This document shows, piece by piece, positions 39,087 through 50,970 of a stretch of DNA of 64,000 bases (position 1 is its first letter; the number at the start of each line of letters is the position of its first letter). Source of the DNA: Mahella australiensis 50-1 BON (lineage in GTDB: Bacteria > Bacillota > Clostridia > Mahellales > Mahellaceae); contig NC_015520.1 in the NCBI RefSeq assembly GCF_000213255.1, positions 2,252,001-2,316,000 of the forward strand, in the 5' to 3' direction. A model generated the notes under the pieces. That model was given only the letters and a program-made list of their open reading frames with translations. It ran no database searches and was not told the DNA's origin. The position numbers and the translations under genes are program-made.

Positions 39087-39557
39087 CTACCACCTGTAAT
39101 GTGCAAAAGCTCTATTTGCTTCCGCCATCCTATGCATTTCTTCTTTTCTTCTTATGCTGCCACCGGTATTATTGACTGCATCCATGATTTCATTAGCCAG
39201 CTTTTGTTCCATGGTCCTTTCATTGCGTTGGCGCGCAAAGTTAACCAGCCAGCGCATGGTCAATGAAATCCTTCTCTCCGGTCTTACCTCTACGGGAACC
39301 TGATAAGTAGCTCCTCCCACCCTACGCGGTTTGACCTCGAGCACAGGCATAATATTGTTTATGGCTTCTTCAAATACCTCCATAGGATCCCTGCCGGTTT
39401 TTTCGCGTATTATATCGAAAGCCCCGTAGCATATATGTTGAGCTATGCTTCTCTTTCCATCCTTCATAACGCAGTTTATCAGCCGCGTAACGTTAGCGTT
39501 GCTGTATACCGGATCGGGCAACACTTCTCTTTTAGTTACATTGCCTTTTCTAGGCAT
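39087..39557 (-). CDS. rpsG: 30S ribosomal protein S7
   Basis: A 156-residue S7: [55 protein letters not shown]. Nucleates assembly of the 30S head. Confidence 0.97.
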   Translation of the reverse strand: MPRKGNVTKREVLPDPVYSNANVTRLINCVMKDGKRSIAQHICYGAFDIIREKTGRDPMEVFEEAINNIMPVLEVKPRRVGGATYQVPVEVRPERRISLTMRWLVNFARQRNERTMEQKLANEIMDAVNNTGGSIRRKEEMHRMAEANRAFAHYRW

Positions 39558-39585
39558 TTATATCCTCGCCTCCTTATGTTTGAGG

Positions 39586-39960
39586 TTATTTCTTGGCTCT
39601 TTTAGCGCCATATTTAGAACGTCCCTGTTTACGGTTGGCCACCCCGGCGGTATCCAAAGCACCTCTTATAATATGATACCTTACACCGGGCAAATCCTTA
39701 ACCCTACCGCCTCTTATAAGCACCACTGAGTGCTCTTGCAAATTATGGCCTATACCTGGTATATAAGCGGTAACTTCCATGCCGTTTACCAGGCGAACCC
39801 TAGCCACTTTACGCAAAGCGGAGTTCGGCTTTTTAGGCGTAGTAGTCTTAACCACCGTGCACACACCGCGCTTCTGCGGCGAGCCCTTCAAGGCCGGTGA
39901 CGCTGACTTTTTCTCTACAGTTTCCCTTCCTCGTCTCACCAATTGATTTATAGTAGGCAT
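39586..39960 (-). CDS. rpsL: 30S ribosomal protein S12
   Basis: A 124-residue S12: [13 protein letters not shown], the decoding-site loop [17 protein letters not shown] and [16 protein letters not shown]. The Lys of TPKKPNS, a common streptomycin-resistance position, is the wild-type residue. ATG at 39958-39960 after GGAGGTGAAACG; the frame opens 14 codons upstream. Confidence 0.97.
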   Translation of the reverse strand: MPTINQLVRRGRETVEKKSASPALKGSPQKRGVCTVVKTTTPKKPNSALRKVARVRLVNGMEVTAYIPGIGHNLQEHSVVLIRGGRVKDLPGVRYHIIRGALDTAGVANRKQGRSKYGAKRAKK

Positions 39961-40018
39961 CGTTTCACCTCCTTCCATATACAAAGGTAAGTCGGGATGC
40001 AACTCCCGACTCGCTTCG

Positions 40019-40282
40019 CTATGCCTTTAATATAGCCGCTGTAGCAGCACCAACTTCAATCCCGCAAGCCTCTCCCAATTGCTCCATGGTATCGACATAT
40101 TCTATCTCAATACCATTTTGTTCGCAGGCATTGACAATTGCATCTTTAATATGCTTATCCGCGTCATTGGCTATGAATACCACAGTTGCGCTATGTTCCT
40201 TTATAGCCCGTATAGTCTGCTTCATGCCAACAGCTTTGCAAGCACTGTCTTTTAAAACCTCAATCGCCATAGTATGAGACAT
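40019..40282 (-). CDS. L7Ae-family K-turn-binding protein
   Basis: An 87-residue L7Ae/YbxF-like protein: [40 protein letters not shown]. Family members bind kink-turn RNAs; the gene commonly lies between rpoC and rpsL in Firmicutes. Start is either ATG 40282 or ATG 40270 (MAIEVLKD). Neither has a clear ribosome site; an in-frame TAG just upstream excludes a longer form. Function beyond K-turn binding unknown. Confidence 0.85.
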   Translation of the reverse strand: MSHTMAIEVLKDSACKAVGMKQTIRAIKEHSATVVFIANDADKHIKDAIVNACEQNGIEIEYVDTMEQLGEACGIEVGAATAAILKA

Positions 40283-40403
40283 CGATAAACAGCCGATCTA
40301 CAATGTAACCGCTGCTTATACCGATCTTGCGTCTCTCCTTTCCCGGTGAACAATTTTATTGTTCTCCCAATAATGGCCTAAATATGAGGCCAAACACTTT
40401 CCT
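40283..40403 (-). promoter_or_regulatory. Leader of the L7Ae-str-S10 transcript
   Basis: About 115 nt between the promoter and the first gene. It contains GAACAAT-AAA-ATTGTTC (a perfect 7-bp hairpin near 40349-40365), a GGCC...GGCC repeat, and an isolated AAAGGAG (40335-40341) about 55 nt before the first ATG. It may be structured and regulatory; no known leader family is recognised. Confidence 0.4.
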
Positions 40404-40432
40404 ATTTTATCATCAGCCCGCAACCATGTCAA
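40404..40432 (-). promoter_or_regulatory. Strong promoter of the str-S10-spc-alpha run
   Basis: Minus-strand TTGACA (40427-40432), 17 bp, TAAAAT (40404-40409), immediately after the rpoC stop. Likely the main promoter for the downstream ribosomal genes. Confidence 0.88.
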
Positions 40433-40442
40433 CAATATTTTT

Positions 40443-43400
40443 TCAGCGAGCAGCTATCTGAGTTTGCTGCGCTGGCACCACTTTTATACTTTTATACCTA
40501 TTCATGCCGGTGCCAGCCGGTATCAATTTGCCTATTATAACATTTTCTTTCAAACCTATCAGCGGATCAACCCTGCCTTTAGTAGCCGCCTCCGTCAGAA
40601 CACGCGTGGTCTCTTGGAAAGACGCTGCCGACAGGAACGAATCTGTGGATAGAGAGGCCTTAGTGATGCCCATCAATACCCTTTTAGCTACCGCGGGCCT
40701 TAACCCCTGAGCTATGGCTGCTTCATTTTCACGTTCAAATGCGAACATATCCACCAAGCTGCCCGGCAGCATATCGGTATCTCCAGCATCTTCTATCTTC
40801 ACTTTGCGCAGCATCTGGCGTATTATAACTTCTACGTGTTTATCATTTATATCGACGCCTTGCAATCTATAAACCTTCTGGACTTCTTGCAGCAGATAGG
40901 TCTGAACCTCTACTACACCTTTTATCCTTAAAATATCGTGCGGGTTCACCGACCCTTCTGTCAGTTCATCGCCAGCTTCTATTTTCTGTCCATCGGTTAC
41001 CTTTAAACGTGAACCGTACGGTATTGTATAGCTTTGACTGTTGCCGTCATCAGACGTAATGACGACCTCTCTTTTATGTTTGCTTTCATTTATTGAAACA
41101 GTGCCGTTTATATCCGATATAATGGCTAAGCCTTTAGGCTTCCTAGCTTCAAACAATTCTTCCACACGCGGCAAACCTTGCGTTATATCCTCTCCGGCCA
41201 CACCGCCCGTATGGAATGTCCTCATGGTGAGCTGGGTGCCCGGCTCGCCGATCGATTGCGCTGCTATAATCCCCACAGGCTCGCCTATCTCAACCGGCTG
41301 ATTAAAAGCCAGATTTCGCCCATAACATTTGGCACATACGCCTATTTCTGCGCGACAGGTCATAATTGACCTTATATAGACTTTGTCTATGCCAGCCGCC
41401 ACTATCGCATTCGCTGTTTCCTCGGTAATTTCATGATTTTTATGCACAATAACCTCGCCTGTATTCGGATCCAACACATCCTCAGCAGCATATCGTCCTT
41501 CTATGCGATCTTTCAGGCTCTCTATAACCTCATTGCCGTCTTTTATTTCCGAAACCCATATACCCTTTACCTCCTCGCCAAGGCGAGCGAAGCAATCATC
41601 TTCTCTTATTATGATATCCTGGCTTACATCCACCAGTCTCCGCGTAAGATATCCTGAATCGGCTGTACGCAGGGCAGTATCAGCCAAACCCTTTCTAGCT
41701 CCATGTGTGGATATGAAGAACTCCAACACAGTCAGCCCCTCGCGGAAATTGGATCTTATAGGCAGCTCTATTATTTTACCCGATGGGTTGGCCATAAGAC
41801 CTCTCATACCAGCTAACTGCCTAATCTGATTTATGCTGCCTCGCGCTCCAGAATTAGCCATCATATATATAGGATTAAATCTATCCAAATGCTTGAGCAG
41901 CGCTTGAGTAACGTTTTCGGTAGTGGTATTCCATATATTTATGACCTCTTGATAGCGCTCGTCATCTGATACAAGCCCTTTGCGATATAGCTTATTGACG
42001 TTTTCTACTTCTTTCTCGGCTTCATCCAACATCTGTTGCTTTTCAGGCGGTACAACTATATCCATAACGCTTACAGTTATAGCCCCTTTTGTGGAATACT
42101 CAAAGCCCAATTTCTTTATTCTGTCCAGCATTTCGGCCGTTACTTCTATGCCATGCTTCTTATAACATGCGTCTATGATCTGGCCCAATACCTTTTTATC
42201 CACCAGTTTATCTACTTCTAGAGTAAACATATTGGACGGATCATCTCTATCCACGAAACCCAAATCTTGAGGGATAGCTTGATTGAATATCAGCCTGCCC
42301 ACAGTTGTTTTTACGCGACCTACATGCCATTGACCGTTTATTTTCTTCTTTATCCGTACGTTTATAGAAGCGTGCAGGCCTAGCTCTCCTATCTGATAAG
42401 CCATTATAGCTTCGTCTATGCCGGAAAAGTACATACCTTCGCCCTCTTCGCCTTCGCGATCTATAGTAAGATAGTAGCATCCCATAACCATGTCCTGCGT
42501 AGGGTTCACTACCGGCCTGCCATCAGATGGTTTCAAGATATTATTGGCTGCAAGCATCAAATACCTGGCTTCGGCTTGAGCCTCCACAGATAACGGTACA
42601 TGTATGGCCATCTGATCGCCATCAAAGTCAGCGTTATAAGCCGTACATACCAAAGGATGGATCTTTATAGCCCTGCCTTCTACTAATATCGGCTCAAATG
42701 CTTGGATGCCTAATCTGTGCAGAGTGGGCGCCCTATTTAACAATACGGGATGCTCTTTTATTACTTCTTCCAGGACATCCCATATCTCTGTCCGGGCTCT
42801 TTCCACCATGTGTTTGGCGTTTTTTATATTATGTGCATAGCCTTTTTCTACTAACTTTTTCATGACAAATGGTTTAAATAACTCCAAAGCCATTTCCTTT
42901 GGTAAACCGCATTGATACAGTTTGAGGTCTGGACCTACAACTATAACCGAACGGCCCGAATAATCCACACGTTTACCTAAAAGGTTCTGTCGAAAGCGCC
43001 CTTGCTTGCCTTTGAGCATATCGCTCAGCGATTTCAACGGGCGATTGCCTGATCCTGTAACGGGTCGGCCCCTGCGTCCGTTATCTATGAGCGCATCGAC
43101 AGCCTCTTGAAGCATACGCTTCTCGTTTCTCACTATTATATCCGGTGCCTGTAACTCCAATAGTTTTTTTAGACGATTGTTTCTGTTCAGCACGCGCCTA
43201 TACAGATCATTTAAGTCTGATGTGGCAAACCGGCCACCGTCTAATTGAACCATCGGGCGCAGATCAGGTGGTATGACGGGCAGGGCCTCCAATATCATCC
43301 ACTCTGGTCGATTACCAGATTTCCTGAATGATTCTACCACTTCCAAACGCTTTACTATCCTTACGCGTTTCTGACCGGTAGAACGCTCTAATTCATGGCG

Positions 43401-43973
43401 CAATTGGGCAGACAAACTATCCAGGTCTATAGCCTGTAATAGCTCTTTTATAGCTTCAGCTCCCATACCGGCTTTAAATCTATTACCGTATGTCTCTACA
43501 GCCTCTTTATATTCCTTATCGCTCAAAAGTTGCTTTTCTATAAGGTCGGTATCACCGGGATCTATCACTATATATGAGGCAAAATACAGCACTTTCTCCA
43601 GTGACCTGGGCGACATATCCAGAATCAAGCCCATGCGGCTGGGAATCCCCTTAAAATACCATATATGGGACACCGGAGCTGCCAATTCTATATGCCCCAT
43701 ACGTTCGCGGCGCACTTTGGACTTGGTAACCTCTACACCGCACCTGTCGCATATAATACCTTTATAGCGTATGCGCTTATATTTGCCACAATGGCACTCC
43801 CAATCTTTTACCGGTCCGAATATCCTTTCGCAAAATAAACCATCGCGTTCGGGTTTTAGCGTTCTATAATTGATGGTTTCAGGTTTTTTTACCTCGCCAT
43901 GTGACCATTCGCGTATTTTTTCTGGAGAGGCCAGCCCTATTTTTATCGACGTAAAATCATTAAGCTCATTCAT
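40443..43973 (-). CDS. rpoC: RNA polymerase beta' subunit
   Basis: A 1176-residue subunit carrying the active-site [15 protein letters not shown]-terminal zinc finger (CHCGKYK ... CDRCG) and a second four-Cys site near [16 protein letters not shown]. Length is normal for Firmicutes, without a large insertion. ATG at 43971-43973 after AGAGGTGA; a GTG three codons earlier lies in that site. It follows rpoB by 14 bp. Confidence 0.98.
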   Translation of the reverse strand: MNELNDFTSIKIGLASPEKIREWSHGEVKKPETINYRTLKPERDGLFCERIFGPVKDWECHCGKYKRIRYKGIICDRCGVEVTKSKVRRERMGHIELAAPVSHIWYFKGIPSRMGLILDMSPRSLEKVLYFASYIVIDPGDTDLIEKQLLSDKEYKEAVETYGNRFKAGMGAEAIKELLQAIDLDSLSAQLRHELERSTGQKRVRIVKRLEVVESFRKSGNRPEWMILEALPVIPPDLRPMVQLDGGRFATSDLNDLYRRVLNRNNRLKKLLELQAPDIIVRNEKRMLQEAVDALIDNGRRGRPVTGSGNRPLKSLSDMLKGKQGRFRQNLLGKRVDYSGRSVIVVGPDLKLYQCGLPKEMALELFKPFVMKKLVEKGYAHNIKNAKHMVERARTEIWDVLEEVIKEHPVLLNRAPTLHRLGIQAFEPILVEGRAIKIHPLVCTAYNADFDGDQMAIHVPLSVEAQAEARYLMLAANNILKPSDGRPVVNPTQDMVMGCYYLTIDREGEEGEGMYFSGIDEAIMAYQIGELGLHASINVRIKKKINGQWHVGRVKTTVGRLIFNQAIPQDLGFVDRDDPSNMFTLEVDKLVDKKVLGQIIDACYKKHGIEVTAEMLDRIKKLGFEYSTKGAITVSVMDIVVPPEKQQMLDEAEKEVENVNKLYRKGLVSDDERYQEVINIWNTTTENVTQALLKHLDRFNPIYMMANSGARGSINQIRQLAGMRGLMANPSGKIIELPIRSNFREGLTVLEFFISTHGARKGLADTALRTADSGYLTRRLVDVSQDIIIREDDCFARLGEEVKGIWVSEIKDGNEVIESLKDRIEGRYAAEDVLDPNTGEVIVHKNHEITEETANAIVAAGIDKVYIRSIMTCRAEIGVCAKCYGRNLAFNQPVEIGEPVGIIAAQSIGEPGTQLTMRTFHTGGVAGEDITQGLPRVEELFEARKPKGLAIISDINGTVSINESKHKREVVITSDDGNSQSYTIPYGSRLKVTDGQKIEAGDELTEGSVNPHDILRIKGVVEVQTYLLQEVQKVYRLQGVDINDKHVEVIIRQMLRKVKIEDAGDTDMLPGSLVDMFAFERENEAAIAQGLRPAVAKRVLMGITKASLSTDSFLSAASFQETTRVLTEAATKGRVDPLIGLKENVIIGKLIPAGTGMNRYKSIKVVPAQQTQIAAR

Positions 43974-43987
43974 AATCGTCACCTCTA

Positions 43988-46900
43988 TTAAAACTCGTCT
44001 TCATCCTGGTCGTCTTCAGGCGTCTTAGCCGCTTTGCCCGGCTTCTTGGCAAATTCGTCATCAAGGAGCTCCTCATCGAGATCATCAAAATTATCGAAAT
44101 CCTCATCCAATTCCTCTATTTCAAGGTCATCGAATTCTTCTCCTTCAGTAAAGAAGCCCTCTTCAGCCAATTCAATTTCATTTGGCTGGACTTTCAGCTC
44201 TCTATCCTCATTATCCCCAAGCTCCTCCATATCGGCAAGATCAAACCCTGTAGTATCATCGTCGATAGATTCTTTTATTTCTATTTCCCGGTTGTCTTCC
44301 GATAATACTTTTACGTCTAAAGCAAGGCTCTGCAGCTCTTTTATCAAAACCTTAAATGATTCAGGTATGCCTGGCTCAGGTATGTTCTGACCCTTTACTA
44401 TAGCCTCGTACGCTTTGACCCTTCCTACCACATCGTCGGATTTAACCGTCAATATTTCTTGCAATATATGCGATGCGCCATACGCCTCTAATGCCCATAC
44501 CTCCATCTCTCCGAAACGCTGGCCGCCAAACTGCGCTTTGCCACCAAGTGGCTGCTGGGTTACCAACGAATACGGACCTGTAGATCTGGCATGAATCTTA
44601 TCGTCTACAAGATGCGCCAGTTTGAGTATATACATATATCCTACCGTCACTTTGTTTTCAAACGGTTCTCCAGTGCGGCCATCATAAAGCGTGATCTTAC
44701 CATCTTCGGAGTATCCTGCTTGTTTCAATACATCAACGATATCTTCCTCGCGCGCTCCATCGAACACTGGTGTGGCTACCAACCAGCCTAGGGCCTTGGC
44801 CGCTAAACCGAGGTGCACCTCCAAAACCTGACCTATGTTCATACGCGACGGCACGCCTAGCGGGTTTAACACCACATCCAGCGGTGTGCCATCGGGTAAA
44901 AATGGCATATCCTCCACCGGCAATATCCTTGATATTACACCTTTATTACCATGGCGCCCTGCCATTTTATCGCCGACAGAAATCTTTCGCTTTTGAGCAA
45001 TATATACCCTTACCAATTCATTAACGCCCGGAGACAACTCATCGCCGTTCTCTCTGGTAAATACCTTTACATCGACCACTATGCCGCCTTCGCCATGCGG
45101 CACGCGCAATGAAGTATCCCTTACTTCGCGTGCTTTTTCGCCAAAAATCGCTCTGAGCAACCTTTCCTCCGACGTCAATTCGGTTTCGCCTTTGGGCGTA
45201 ACCTTGCCTACCAATATATCGCCGGCTGTAACTTCAGCACCTATCCTTATTATGCCGCGCTCGTCCAGGTCTTTGAGTGAATCTTCGCCTATATTAGGTA
45301 TATCCCTGGTAATCTCCTCCGGCCCTAATTTAGTGTCTCTGGCTTCGGCTTCATACTCCTCTATATGTATAGAGGTGTAAACATCATCTTTAACCAAGCG
45401 TTCGCTGATCAATATGGCGTCCTCGTAGTTATAGCCTTCCCATGGCATAAAAGCCACCAATACGTTTCGTCCTAAAGCTATTTCGCCCTGGTCGGTAGCA
45501 GGCCCATCGGCTATTATTTGGCCTTTCTCCACCCTCTCATTCAAGCCAACTATAGGTTTTTGATTTATACAGGTACCCTGGTTAGAGCGTATAAATTTCC
45601 ATAGCTTATAAGTGGCAGTATGACCATCATCCTGTTTTATTACTATTTCTCTGGCATTGACCTTGGTAACTACGCCGGCTTCTTTAGCAGTTACTACCAT
45701 GCCAGAATCCAAAGCCGCTTTATATTCTATACCGGTACCTACAATGGGCGCTTCAGTTTTAAGCAAAGGCACAGCCTGTCGCTGCATATTAGAACCCATG
45801 AGTGCTCGATTAGCATCGTCGTTCTCCAAAAACGGTATCATAGCAGATGCAACAGACACCACCTGTTTGGGCGATACGTCCATAAAATCTACCATCTCAC
45901 GCGGCACGGCCACTATCTCCTCATGGCTGCGTGCCATAACCGTCTTATCTTTAAATCGGCCTTCTTCATCGAGGGGCTCATTCGCCTGCGCTACTATATA
46001 TTCTTCCTCTTCGTCAGCGGTAAGATAAACCACCTCGTCAGTAACAATCCCTGTATCTTTATCTACTCGCCTATACGGCGTTTCTATAAATCCATACTCG
46101 TTTACCCTGGCATAGCTGCTCAAAGAACCTATCAACCCTATGTTGGGTCCCTCAGGGGTTTCTATAGGACAAATGCGTCCATAATGCGAGTAATGGACAT
46201 CACGCACCTCAAATCCTGCCCGGTCACGGCTCAAACCACCCGGTCCTAACGCGCTAAGACGGCGTTTATGGGTTAATCCGGCTAACGGATTTGTTTGGTC
46301 CATAAACTGGGATAATTGGCTACTGCCAAAGAACTCCCTTATAGCAGCCGATATCGGCCTTATATTTATTAACTCCTGCGGCCTCACTATATCCAAATCC
46401 TGAATAGTCATACGTTCTTTTACGACGCGTTCCATACGAGCCATGCCTATGCGAAATTGGTTTTGCAGCAGCTCGCCTACTGATCTCAAGCGTCTATTAC
46501 CGAGATGATCTATATCATCCGTATGGCCTATACCATACAAAAGATTAAAATGGTATTTAATGGATGCTATTATATCAGCCTTTATTATATGCTTAGGCCA
46601 TAATTCTGCACTGCGCTGCTTTAATGCCGCTTTTATATCTTCTACGTCAGAATAGGTATCCAGGATTTCCTTTAAAACAGGATAGTAGACCTGGTCTTTT
46701 ATACCAAGCTCCGACACATCAAAAGATACATATTTATTTAAATCCACAAAATTATTGCCTATAACCCTTATTGTTTTATCTTCATCGACGACTATATCCA
46801 CTTTATCTATGCCGGCATTTTGTACCTCAAGGGCTTTCTCCCTGTTTATCCTTTCACCGGCCTTCACTATGATCTCACCCGTATTTGGATCAACGATATC

Positions 46901-47773
46901 GGCGACGGATTTTTGGCCTGTCAATTGTAAAGCCAAGCTGAGTTTTTTATTGAATTTATAACGTCCAACGTTAGCCAAGTCATACCGCTTGGGGTCAAAA
47001 AACAACGAATTAAACAGGCTCCTGGCATTATCTACCACCGGCGGTTCTCCCGGCCTCAAACGCTTGTATATCTCTACCAACGCCTCATCTTCGCTCTTAG
47101 TATTATCTTTATCGAGTGTTGCTAATAGCCTTGTATCTTCGCCGAACAATTGTAGCAATTCACCGTCTGTGCCATATCCCAATGCTCTGGCCAGGGTGGT
47201 TATGGGTAACTTTCTATTTTTATCTATTTTTACATATACTACATCGTTGGTATCGGTTTCATATTCCAACCATGCGCCTCTATTGGGAATAAGCGTGGCA
47301 GCATGCAAACGCTTGCCGGTTTTGTCTATCTGTTCTTCATAATATACGCCCGGCGATCTAACTAACTGGCTTACTATCACCCTTTCGGCACCATTTATTA
47401 TAAACGTCCCTTGCTCGGTCATAAGAGGGAAATCGCCCATAAATACTTCTTGCTCTTTTACTTCGCCGGTCGAGCGATTGATCAACCTTATCTTTACTTT
47501 GAGAGGTGCGGAATAAGTAGCATCTCTCTCCTTGCATTCTTCCACAGTATATTTGGGATTTTCGTCAAATTCATAATCCACAAATTCCAGCATGAGATTT
47601 TCAGTATAGTCTGTTATCGGCGATATGTCTTCAAATACTTCGTATAAGCCCTCTTTGATAAACCATTCATATGATCGTTTTTGGATCTCGATCAGATCCG
47701 GCATATCGATGATCTCTTCTATCCTCGAAAAGCTCATCCGGGCCTTTTTACCCAATTTAACAGGATGCACCAT
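43988..47773 (-). CDS. rpoB: RNA polymerase beta subunit
   Basis: A 1261-residue subunit. The rifampicin region reads [20 protein letters not shown] with wild-type D, H and following RLSALGPGG; the C-terminal [13 protein letters not shown] is conserved. It ends in a long Asp/Glu-rich tail (about 90 residues), longer and more acidic than usual. ATG at 47771-47773 follows AAGGAGTGAAGCATTT; an upstream in-frame extension of 22 codons has no ribosome site. Confidence 0.97.
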   Translation of the reverse strand: MVHPVKLGKKARMSFSRIEEIIDMPDLIEIQKRSYEWFIKEGLYEVFEDISPITDYTENLMLEFVDYEFDENPKYTVEECKERDATYSAPLKVKIRLINRSTGEVKEQEVFMGDFPLMTEQGTFIINGAERVIVSQLVRSPGVYYEEQIDKTGKRLHAATLIPNRGAWLEYETDTNDVVYVKIDKNRKLPITTLARALGYGTDGELLQLFGEDTRLLATLDKDNTKSEDEALVEIYKRLRPGEPPVVDNARSLFNSLFFDPKRYDLANVGRYKFNKKLSLALQLTGQKSVADIVDPNTGEIIVKAGERINREKALEVQNAGIDKVDIVVDEDKTIRVIGNNFVDLNKYVSFDVSELGIKDQVYYPVLKEILDTYSDVEDIKAALKQRSAELWPKHIIKADIIASIKYHFNLLYGIGHTDDIDHLGNRRLRSVGELLQNQFRIGMARMERVVKERMTIQDLDIVRPQELINIRPISAAIREFFGSSQLSQFMDQTNPLAGLTHKRRLSALGPGGLSRDRAGFEVRDVHYSHYGRICPIETPEGPNIGLIGSLSSYARVNEYGFIETPYRRVDKDTGIVTDEVVYLTADEEEEYIVAQANEPLDEEGRFKDKTVMARSHEEIVAVPREMVDFMDVSPKQVVSVASAMIPFLENDDANRALMGSNMQRQAVPLLKTEAPIVGTGIEYKAALDSGMVVTAKEAGVVTKVNAREIVIKQDDGHTATYKLWKFIRSNQGTCINQKPIVGLNERVEKGQIIADGPATDQGEIALGRNVLVAFMPWEGYNYEDAILISERLVKDDVYTSIHIEEYEAEARDTKLGPEEITRDIPNIGEDSLKDLDERGIIRIGAEVTAGDILVGKVTPKGETELTSEERLLRAIFGEKAREVRDTSLRVPHGEGGIVVDVKVFTRENGDELSPGVNELVRVYIAQKRKISVGDKMAGRHGNKGVISRILPVEDMPFLPDGTPLDVVLNPLGVPSRMNIGQVLEVHLGLAAKALGWLVATPVFDGAREEDIVDVLKQAGYSEDGKITLYDGRTGEPFENKVTVGYMYILKLAHLVDDKIHARSTGPYSLVTQQPLGGKAQFGGQRFGEMEVWALEAYGASHILQEILTVKSDDVVGRVKAYEAIVKGQNIPEPGIPESFKVLIKELQSLALDVKVLSEDNREIEIKESIDDDTTGFDLADMEELGDNEDRELKVQPNEIELAEEGFFTEGEEFDDLEIEELDEDFDNFDDLDEELLDDEFAKKPGKAAKTPEDDQDEDEF

Positions 47774-47887
47774 AAATGCTTCACTCCTTAAAACTTTATA
47801 GCATATTCGATGCCAAAAAATAAGTACCCTAAAAAGCACAAAAACCTTGTTATAAAATTATACCCTTGCAATTATACTGATATACAG

Positions 47888-47911
47888 TTAAAATATAAAT
47901 AGATAATGCAT
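47888..47911 (-). CDS. Possible leader peptide in the rpoB 5' UTR
   Basis: A seven-codon frame reading MHYLFIF, preceded by AAAGGAG at five bases, lies within the rpoB leader. No known leader peptide is recognised, and so short a frame may occur by chance. Confidence 0.3.
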   Translation of the reverse strand: MHYLFIF

Positions 47912-47960
47912 AACGCTCCTTTCTATATAGCTTTACGCAAACACATTAATGCAATTATTT

Positions 47961-47989
47961 ATCTTATCATACAAGCTATATAGAGTCAA
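47961..47989 (-). promoter_or_regulatory. Promoter of rpoBC
   Basis: Minus-strand TTGACT (47984-47989), 17 bp, TAAGAT (47961-47966). It gives a leader of about 180 nt before rpoB. Confidence 0.85.
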
Positions 47990-48014
47990 TACCCATTTTG
48001 GCACAAAATATGCT

Positions 48015-48048
48015 AAAAAGCCGTATATGGTTCCATATACGGCTTTTT
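48015..48048 (-). terminator. Terminator/attenuator between rplL and rpoB
   Basis: A perfect 16-bp stem, AAAAAGCCGTATATGG (48015-48030) with CCATATACGGCTTTTT (48033-48048), with A-tract on one side and T-tract on the other, so it can act in both directions. It lies 33 bp after rplL. Confidence 0.93.
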
Positions 48049-48080
48049 CGTACCTATTGCTTGTTATAGCTGCTGTTAGC

Positions 48081-48461
48081 TTATTTTATTTCTACTTTTG
48101 CGCCTACTTCTTCAAATTTAGCCTTTATGCTCTCCGCTTCTTCTTTGCTAACGCCTTCTTTCACCGGCTTCGGTGCATTGTCGACCACGTCTTTAGCTTC
48201 TTTCAGGCCAAGACCGGTAACCTCGCGTACTACTTTGATAACCTTTATCTTTTCAGCGCCTACCTCAGACAATACTACATCGAATTCGGTCTTTTCCTCT
48301 TCAGCAGGAGCAGCAGCGGCAGCACCGGCTGCCGGAGCAGCAGCTACAGCTACGGGCGCAGCAGCGGTTACTCCGAATTCTTCTTCCAGGTCCTTTATCA
48401 AATCGGACAATTCCAATACGGTCATGCTTTTTATAGCTTCTATTATTTCTTCCTTAGTCAT
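48081..48461 (-). CDS. rplL: 50S ribosomal protein L7/L12
   Basis: A 126-residue stalk protein: N-terminal dimerisation domain, Ala/Pro hinge (about residues 36-55) and C-terminal factor-binding domain ([20 protein letters not shown]). Confidence 0.97.
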   Translation of the reverse strand: MTKEEIIEAIKSMTVLELSDLIKDLEEEFGVTAAAPVAVAAAPAAGAAAAAPAEEEKTEFDVVLSEVGAEKIKVIKVVREVTGLGLKEAKDVVDNAPKPVKEGVSKEEAESIKAKFEEVGAKVEIK

Positions 48462-48496
48462 AATTAATATATCTCTCCTTTATTATTTTAATAATT

Positions 48497-49024
48497 TTAA
48501 GCTGCTTTAGAATCTTTTATAGCGTCTAATGCATATACAAATTTCCGTATAGTACCCTGCAATACGTTTACTAATCCGCTTACAGGAGCATTGAGTTGGC
48601 CCATCAGCCTTGCCACCAGCACCTCCTTGGACGGCAGCTTGGCCAGAGCTTCTATATCGGGCGGTAGCATCAATCTCGAGCCGCCCAAAATTCCAGCTTT
48701 TAGGCTAATCTTTTTACTGGTACTTATAAAGTTTGTCAGCACCTTAGCTGGCGCTACGGGGTCTGCATAGCCGAAAGCTATAGCCGTGGGGCCTTTTAAG
48801 TATGGAACCATGGCTTCATAACCGGTGCCTTTAGCTGCCAATTCAAGCAAGGTGTTTTTTACAACCCTATATTCAACCCCTGCATCGCGGCATAGTTTCC
48901 TCAAGCCAGCGTCTTCTTCAACGGTAAGGCCTTTGTAGTCCACTAATATGGCGACATTGGCCTGGCTCAATTTTTCTTTCAATTCGTCTACGGTCTTTTG
49001 TTTTTGCTCTTTGGTTATAGGCAC
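48497..49024 (-). CDS. rplJ: 50S ribosomal protein L10
   Basis: A 175-residue stalk base: QANVAILVDYKGLTVEED, LKGPTAIAFGYADPVAPAKV, LVARLMGQLNAPVSGLVNVL. GTG start after AGGAGGTGATATTCAA. Preceded by an L10 leader RNA that it or the L10-L12 complex probably binds. Confidence 0.96.
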   Translation of the reverse strand: MPITKEQKQKTVDELKEKLSQANVAILVDYKGLTVEEDAGLRKLCRDAGVEYRVVKNTLLELAAKGTGYEAMVPYLKGPTAIAFGYADPVAPAKVLTNFISTSKKISLKAGILGGSRLMLPPDIEALAKLPSKEVLVARLMGQLNAPVSGLVNVLQGTIRKFVYALDAIKDSKAA

Positions 49025-49066
49025 TTGAATATCACCTCCTTCTCATGCCAATAAAATCATCATAAT

Positions 49067-49185
49067 AAAAAGCTCTCTCGCTGCAGGCATGCAGAAAGAG
49101 AGCTTTGCTTTCTCTTTAAACTATCATACCTCGGCAGGCGATCAATAAAATGATCCTTATGCATAAATACACCTGCTGTCTACAG
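49067..49185 (-). ncRNA. L10 (rplJ) leader with attenuator
   Basis: The minus strand carries an L10-leader-like fold. GCAGG (49134-49138) pairs with CCTGC (49172-49176), enclosing GATCA/TGATC (49140-49144 / 49151-49155). A terminator hairpin follows, AAGCTCTCT/AGAGAGCTT (49070-49078 / 49096-49104), with a TTTTTATTAT tract. Known L10 leaders let L10(L12)4 repress its own operon. I have not run a covariance search. Confidence 0.8.
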
Positions 49186-49214
49186 CGATAATCGATTCTA
49201 TTATTTTTATATTA

Positions 49215-49910
49215 TTATGCAGCTAATCTGGCAGCATTGACTTTTACGCCCGGACCCATGGTAGTAGCCAGTACTACACTGCGCACATATGTGCCTTTAG
49301 CTGACGAAGGCTTTGCTCTTAAAATGGCTTCCATAACCACTCTAAAATTATCGGCTAACTTCTCTTTGCCAAAAGAGACCTTTCCTATCGGCACATGTAT
49401 TATGCCGGATTTATCCACCCTGTACTCTATCTTACCGGCTTTGGAATCATTCACGGCTCGCTCTATATCCATAGTGACAGTGCCTGTTTTGGGATTGGGC
49501 ATTAAACCTCTAGGACCTAATATTCTACCCAAGCGACCTACCAAGCCCATCATATCCGGCGTGGCTATAGCCACATCGAAATCCAACCAACCTTCATTCT
49601 GTATCTTAGCGACAAGTTCCTCAGCGCCTACATAATCAGCTCCAGCACGTTGTGCCTCTTCAGCCTTATCGCCTTTGGCGAATACTAAAACCCGTACATT
49701 TTTGCCTGTACCATGAGGCAAGACCACTGTTCCTCTCACCTGCTGGTCAGCGTGCCTCGGATCAACGCCGAGTTTGACAGACAATTCTACTGTTTCATCA
49801 AATTTTGCTTTGGGCAACTTTAGCAATATGTCCAAAGCCTCTTCCAAATCATAGGACGCAGTCTTATCATACAGGCTTAATGCCTCTTTATATCTTTTGC
49901 CTCGTTTCAT
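49215..49910 (-). CDS. rplA: 50S ribosomal protein L1
   Basis: A 231-residue L1: [56 protein letters not shown]. Forms the L1 stalk. Confidence 0.97.
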   Translation of the reverse strand: MKRGKRYKEALSLYDKTASYDLEEALDILLKLPKAKFDETVELSVKLGVDPRHADQQVRGTVVLPHGTGKNVRVLVFAKGDKAEEAQRAGADYVGAEELVAKIQNEGWLDFDVAIATPDMMGLVGRLGRILGPRGLMPNPKTGTVTMDIERAVNDSKAGKIEYRVDKSGIIHVPIGKVSFGKEKLADNFRVVMEAILRAKPSSAKGTYVRSVVLATTMGPGVKVNAARLAA

Positions 49911-49963
49911 AAAATAAAACCTCCTTGTGGTAATATCGGAGCATATCCTCCCACTGTTTTGTA

Positions 49964-50389
49964 TTAGTCTTCTACTACTATACCCATGCTGCGAGCAGTA
50001 CCGGCTACCATGCTCATGGCAGCCTCTAAGCTTCCCGCATTTAAATCAGGCATCTTTAATTCCGCTATCTTGCGTATAGTCTCCTTGCTCACCTTGGCGA
50101 CCTTTTCTTTGTTTGGACGACTGGAACCTTTTTCTATGCCGGCCTCTCTCTTCAATAAGACGGCGGCTGGCGGTGTTTTGGTTATAAAACTAAATGAACG
50201 GTCAGCATATACGGTGATTACCACCGGTATAATAAGCCCTGCCTGATTGGCCGTGCGTTCATTGAATTCTTTACAAAATCCCATTATATTAACGCCATGT
50301 TGCCCCAAAGCCGGTCCTACAGGCGGAGCAGGCGTAGCTTTACCAGCCGGTATTTGCAATTTTACAATAGCGGCTACTTTTTTAGCCAT
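49964..50389 (-). CDS. rplK: 50S ribosomal protein L11
   Basis: A 141-residue L11: [38 protein letters not shown], and the rRNA-binding [13 protein letters not shown] end. Confidence 0.97.
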   Translation of the reverse strand: MAKKVAAIVKLQIPAGKATPAPPVGPALGQHGVNIMGFCKEFNERTANQAGLIIPVVITVYADRSFSFITKTPPAAVLLKREAGIEKGSSRPNKEKVAKVSKETIRKIAELKMPDLNAGSLEAAMSMVAGTARSMGIVVED

Positions 50390-50412
50390 TCATATCACCT
50401 CCAATTGAAATA

Positions 50413-50964
50413 TTATATCTTTTCTAGTTGTACAAAATCAAGCTCTACAGGCGTATTTCTACCAAACATAGAAACAGCAACGCGCGCCTTCTGTTTGTCA
50501 TAATCTATATCTTCTATTTTACCTATAAAACTCTCTAATGGACCTGATATCACCTTTACGCTGTCGCCTACGCCAAAATCGATATGCACCGATACTATAT
50601 CTATCCCCATCTTTTCGATTTCTTCGTCGCTGAGCGGTATAGGCTTAGAACCCGGTCCTACAAAGCCGGTGACACCTCTGGTATTCCTGACAATATACCA
50701 TGTTTCATCGGTCATCACCATTCTGACCACAACATAACCTGGATATACTTTGCGCATAACAGAACGTTTGACCCCATCTTTTACCTCTATCTCTTCTCTC
50801 ATAGGTACCCTAACATCCAATATAAGGTCTTGCAGCCCTCTGTTCTCTATAATTTTTTCCAGGTTGGCTTTTACTTTGTTCTCATAACCCGAATAGGTAT
50901 GCACTACATACCATTGCGCATCCTGTTTTTCTAGCTCCGGCATAGCGGTATCTGGCTTAGCCAT
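50413..50964 (-). CDS. nusG: Transcription termination/antitermination factor NusG
   Basis: A 183-residue NusG: NGN domain (WYVVHTYSGYENKVKANLEK, YPGYVVVRMVMTDETWYIVR) and C-terminal KOW (GDSVKVISGPLESFIGKIED). A 12-residue tail precedes the domain. Confidence 0.96.
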   Translation of the reverse strand: MAKPDTAMPELEKQDAQWYVVHTYSGYENKVKANLEKIIENRGLQDLILDVRVPMREEIEVKDGVKRSVMRKVYPGYVVVRMVMTDETWYIVRNTRGVTGFVGPGSKPIPLSDEEIEKMGIDIVSVHIDFGVGDSVKVISGPLESFIGKIEDIDYDKQKARVAVSMFGRNTPVELDFVQLEKI

Positions 50965-50970
50965 CCTCCT

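Noticed and set aside
47774-47839. Longer rpoB start 22 codons upstream
   Set aside because: No ribosome site; the ATG at 47773 has AAGGAG and matches the family N-terminus.
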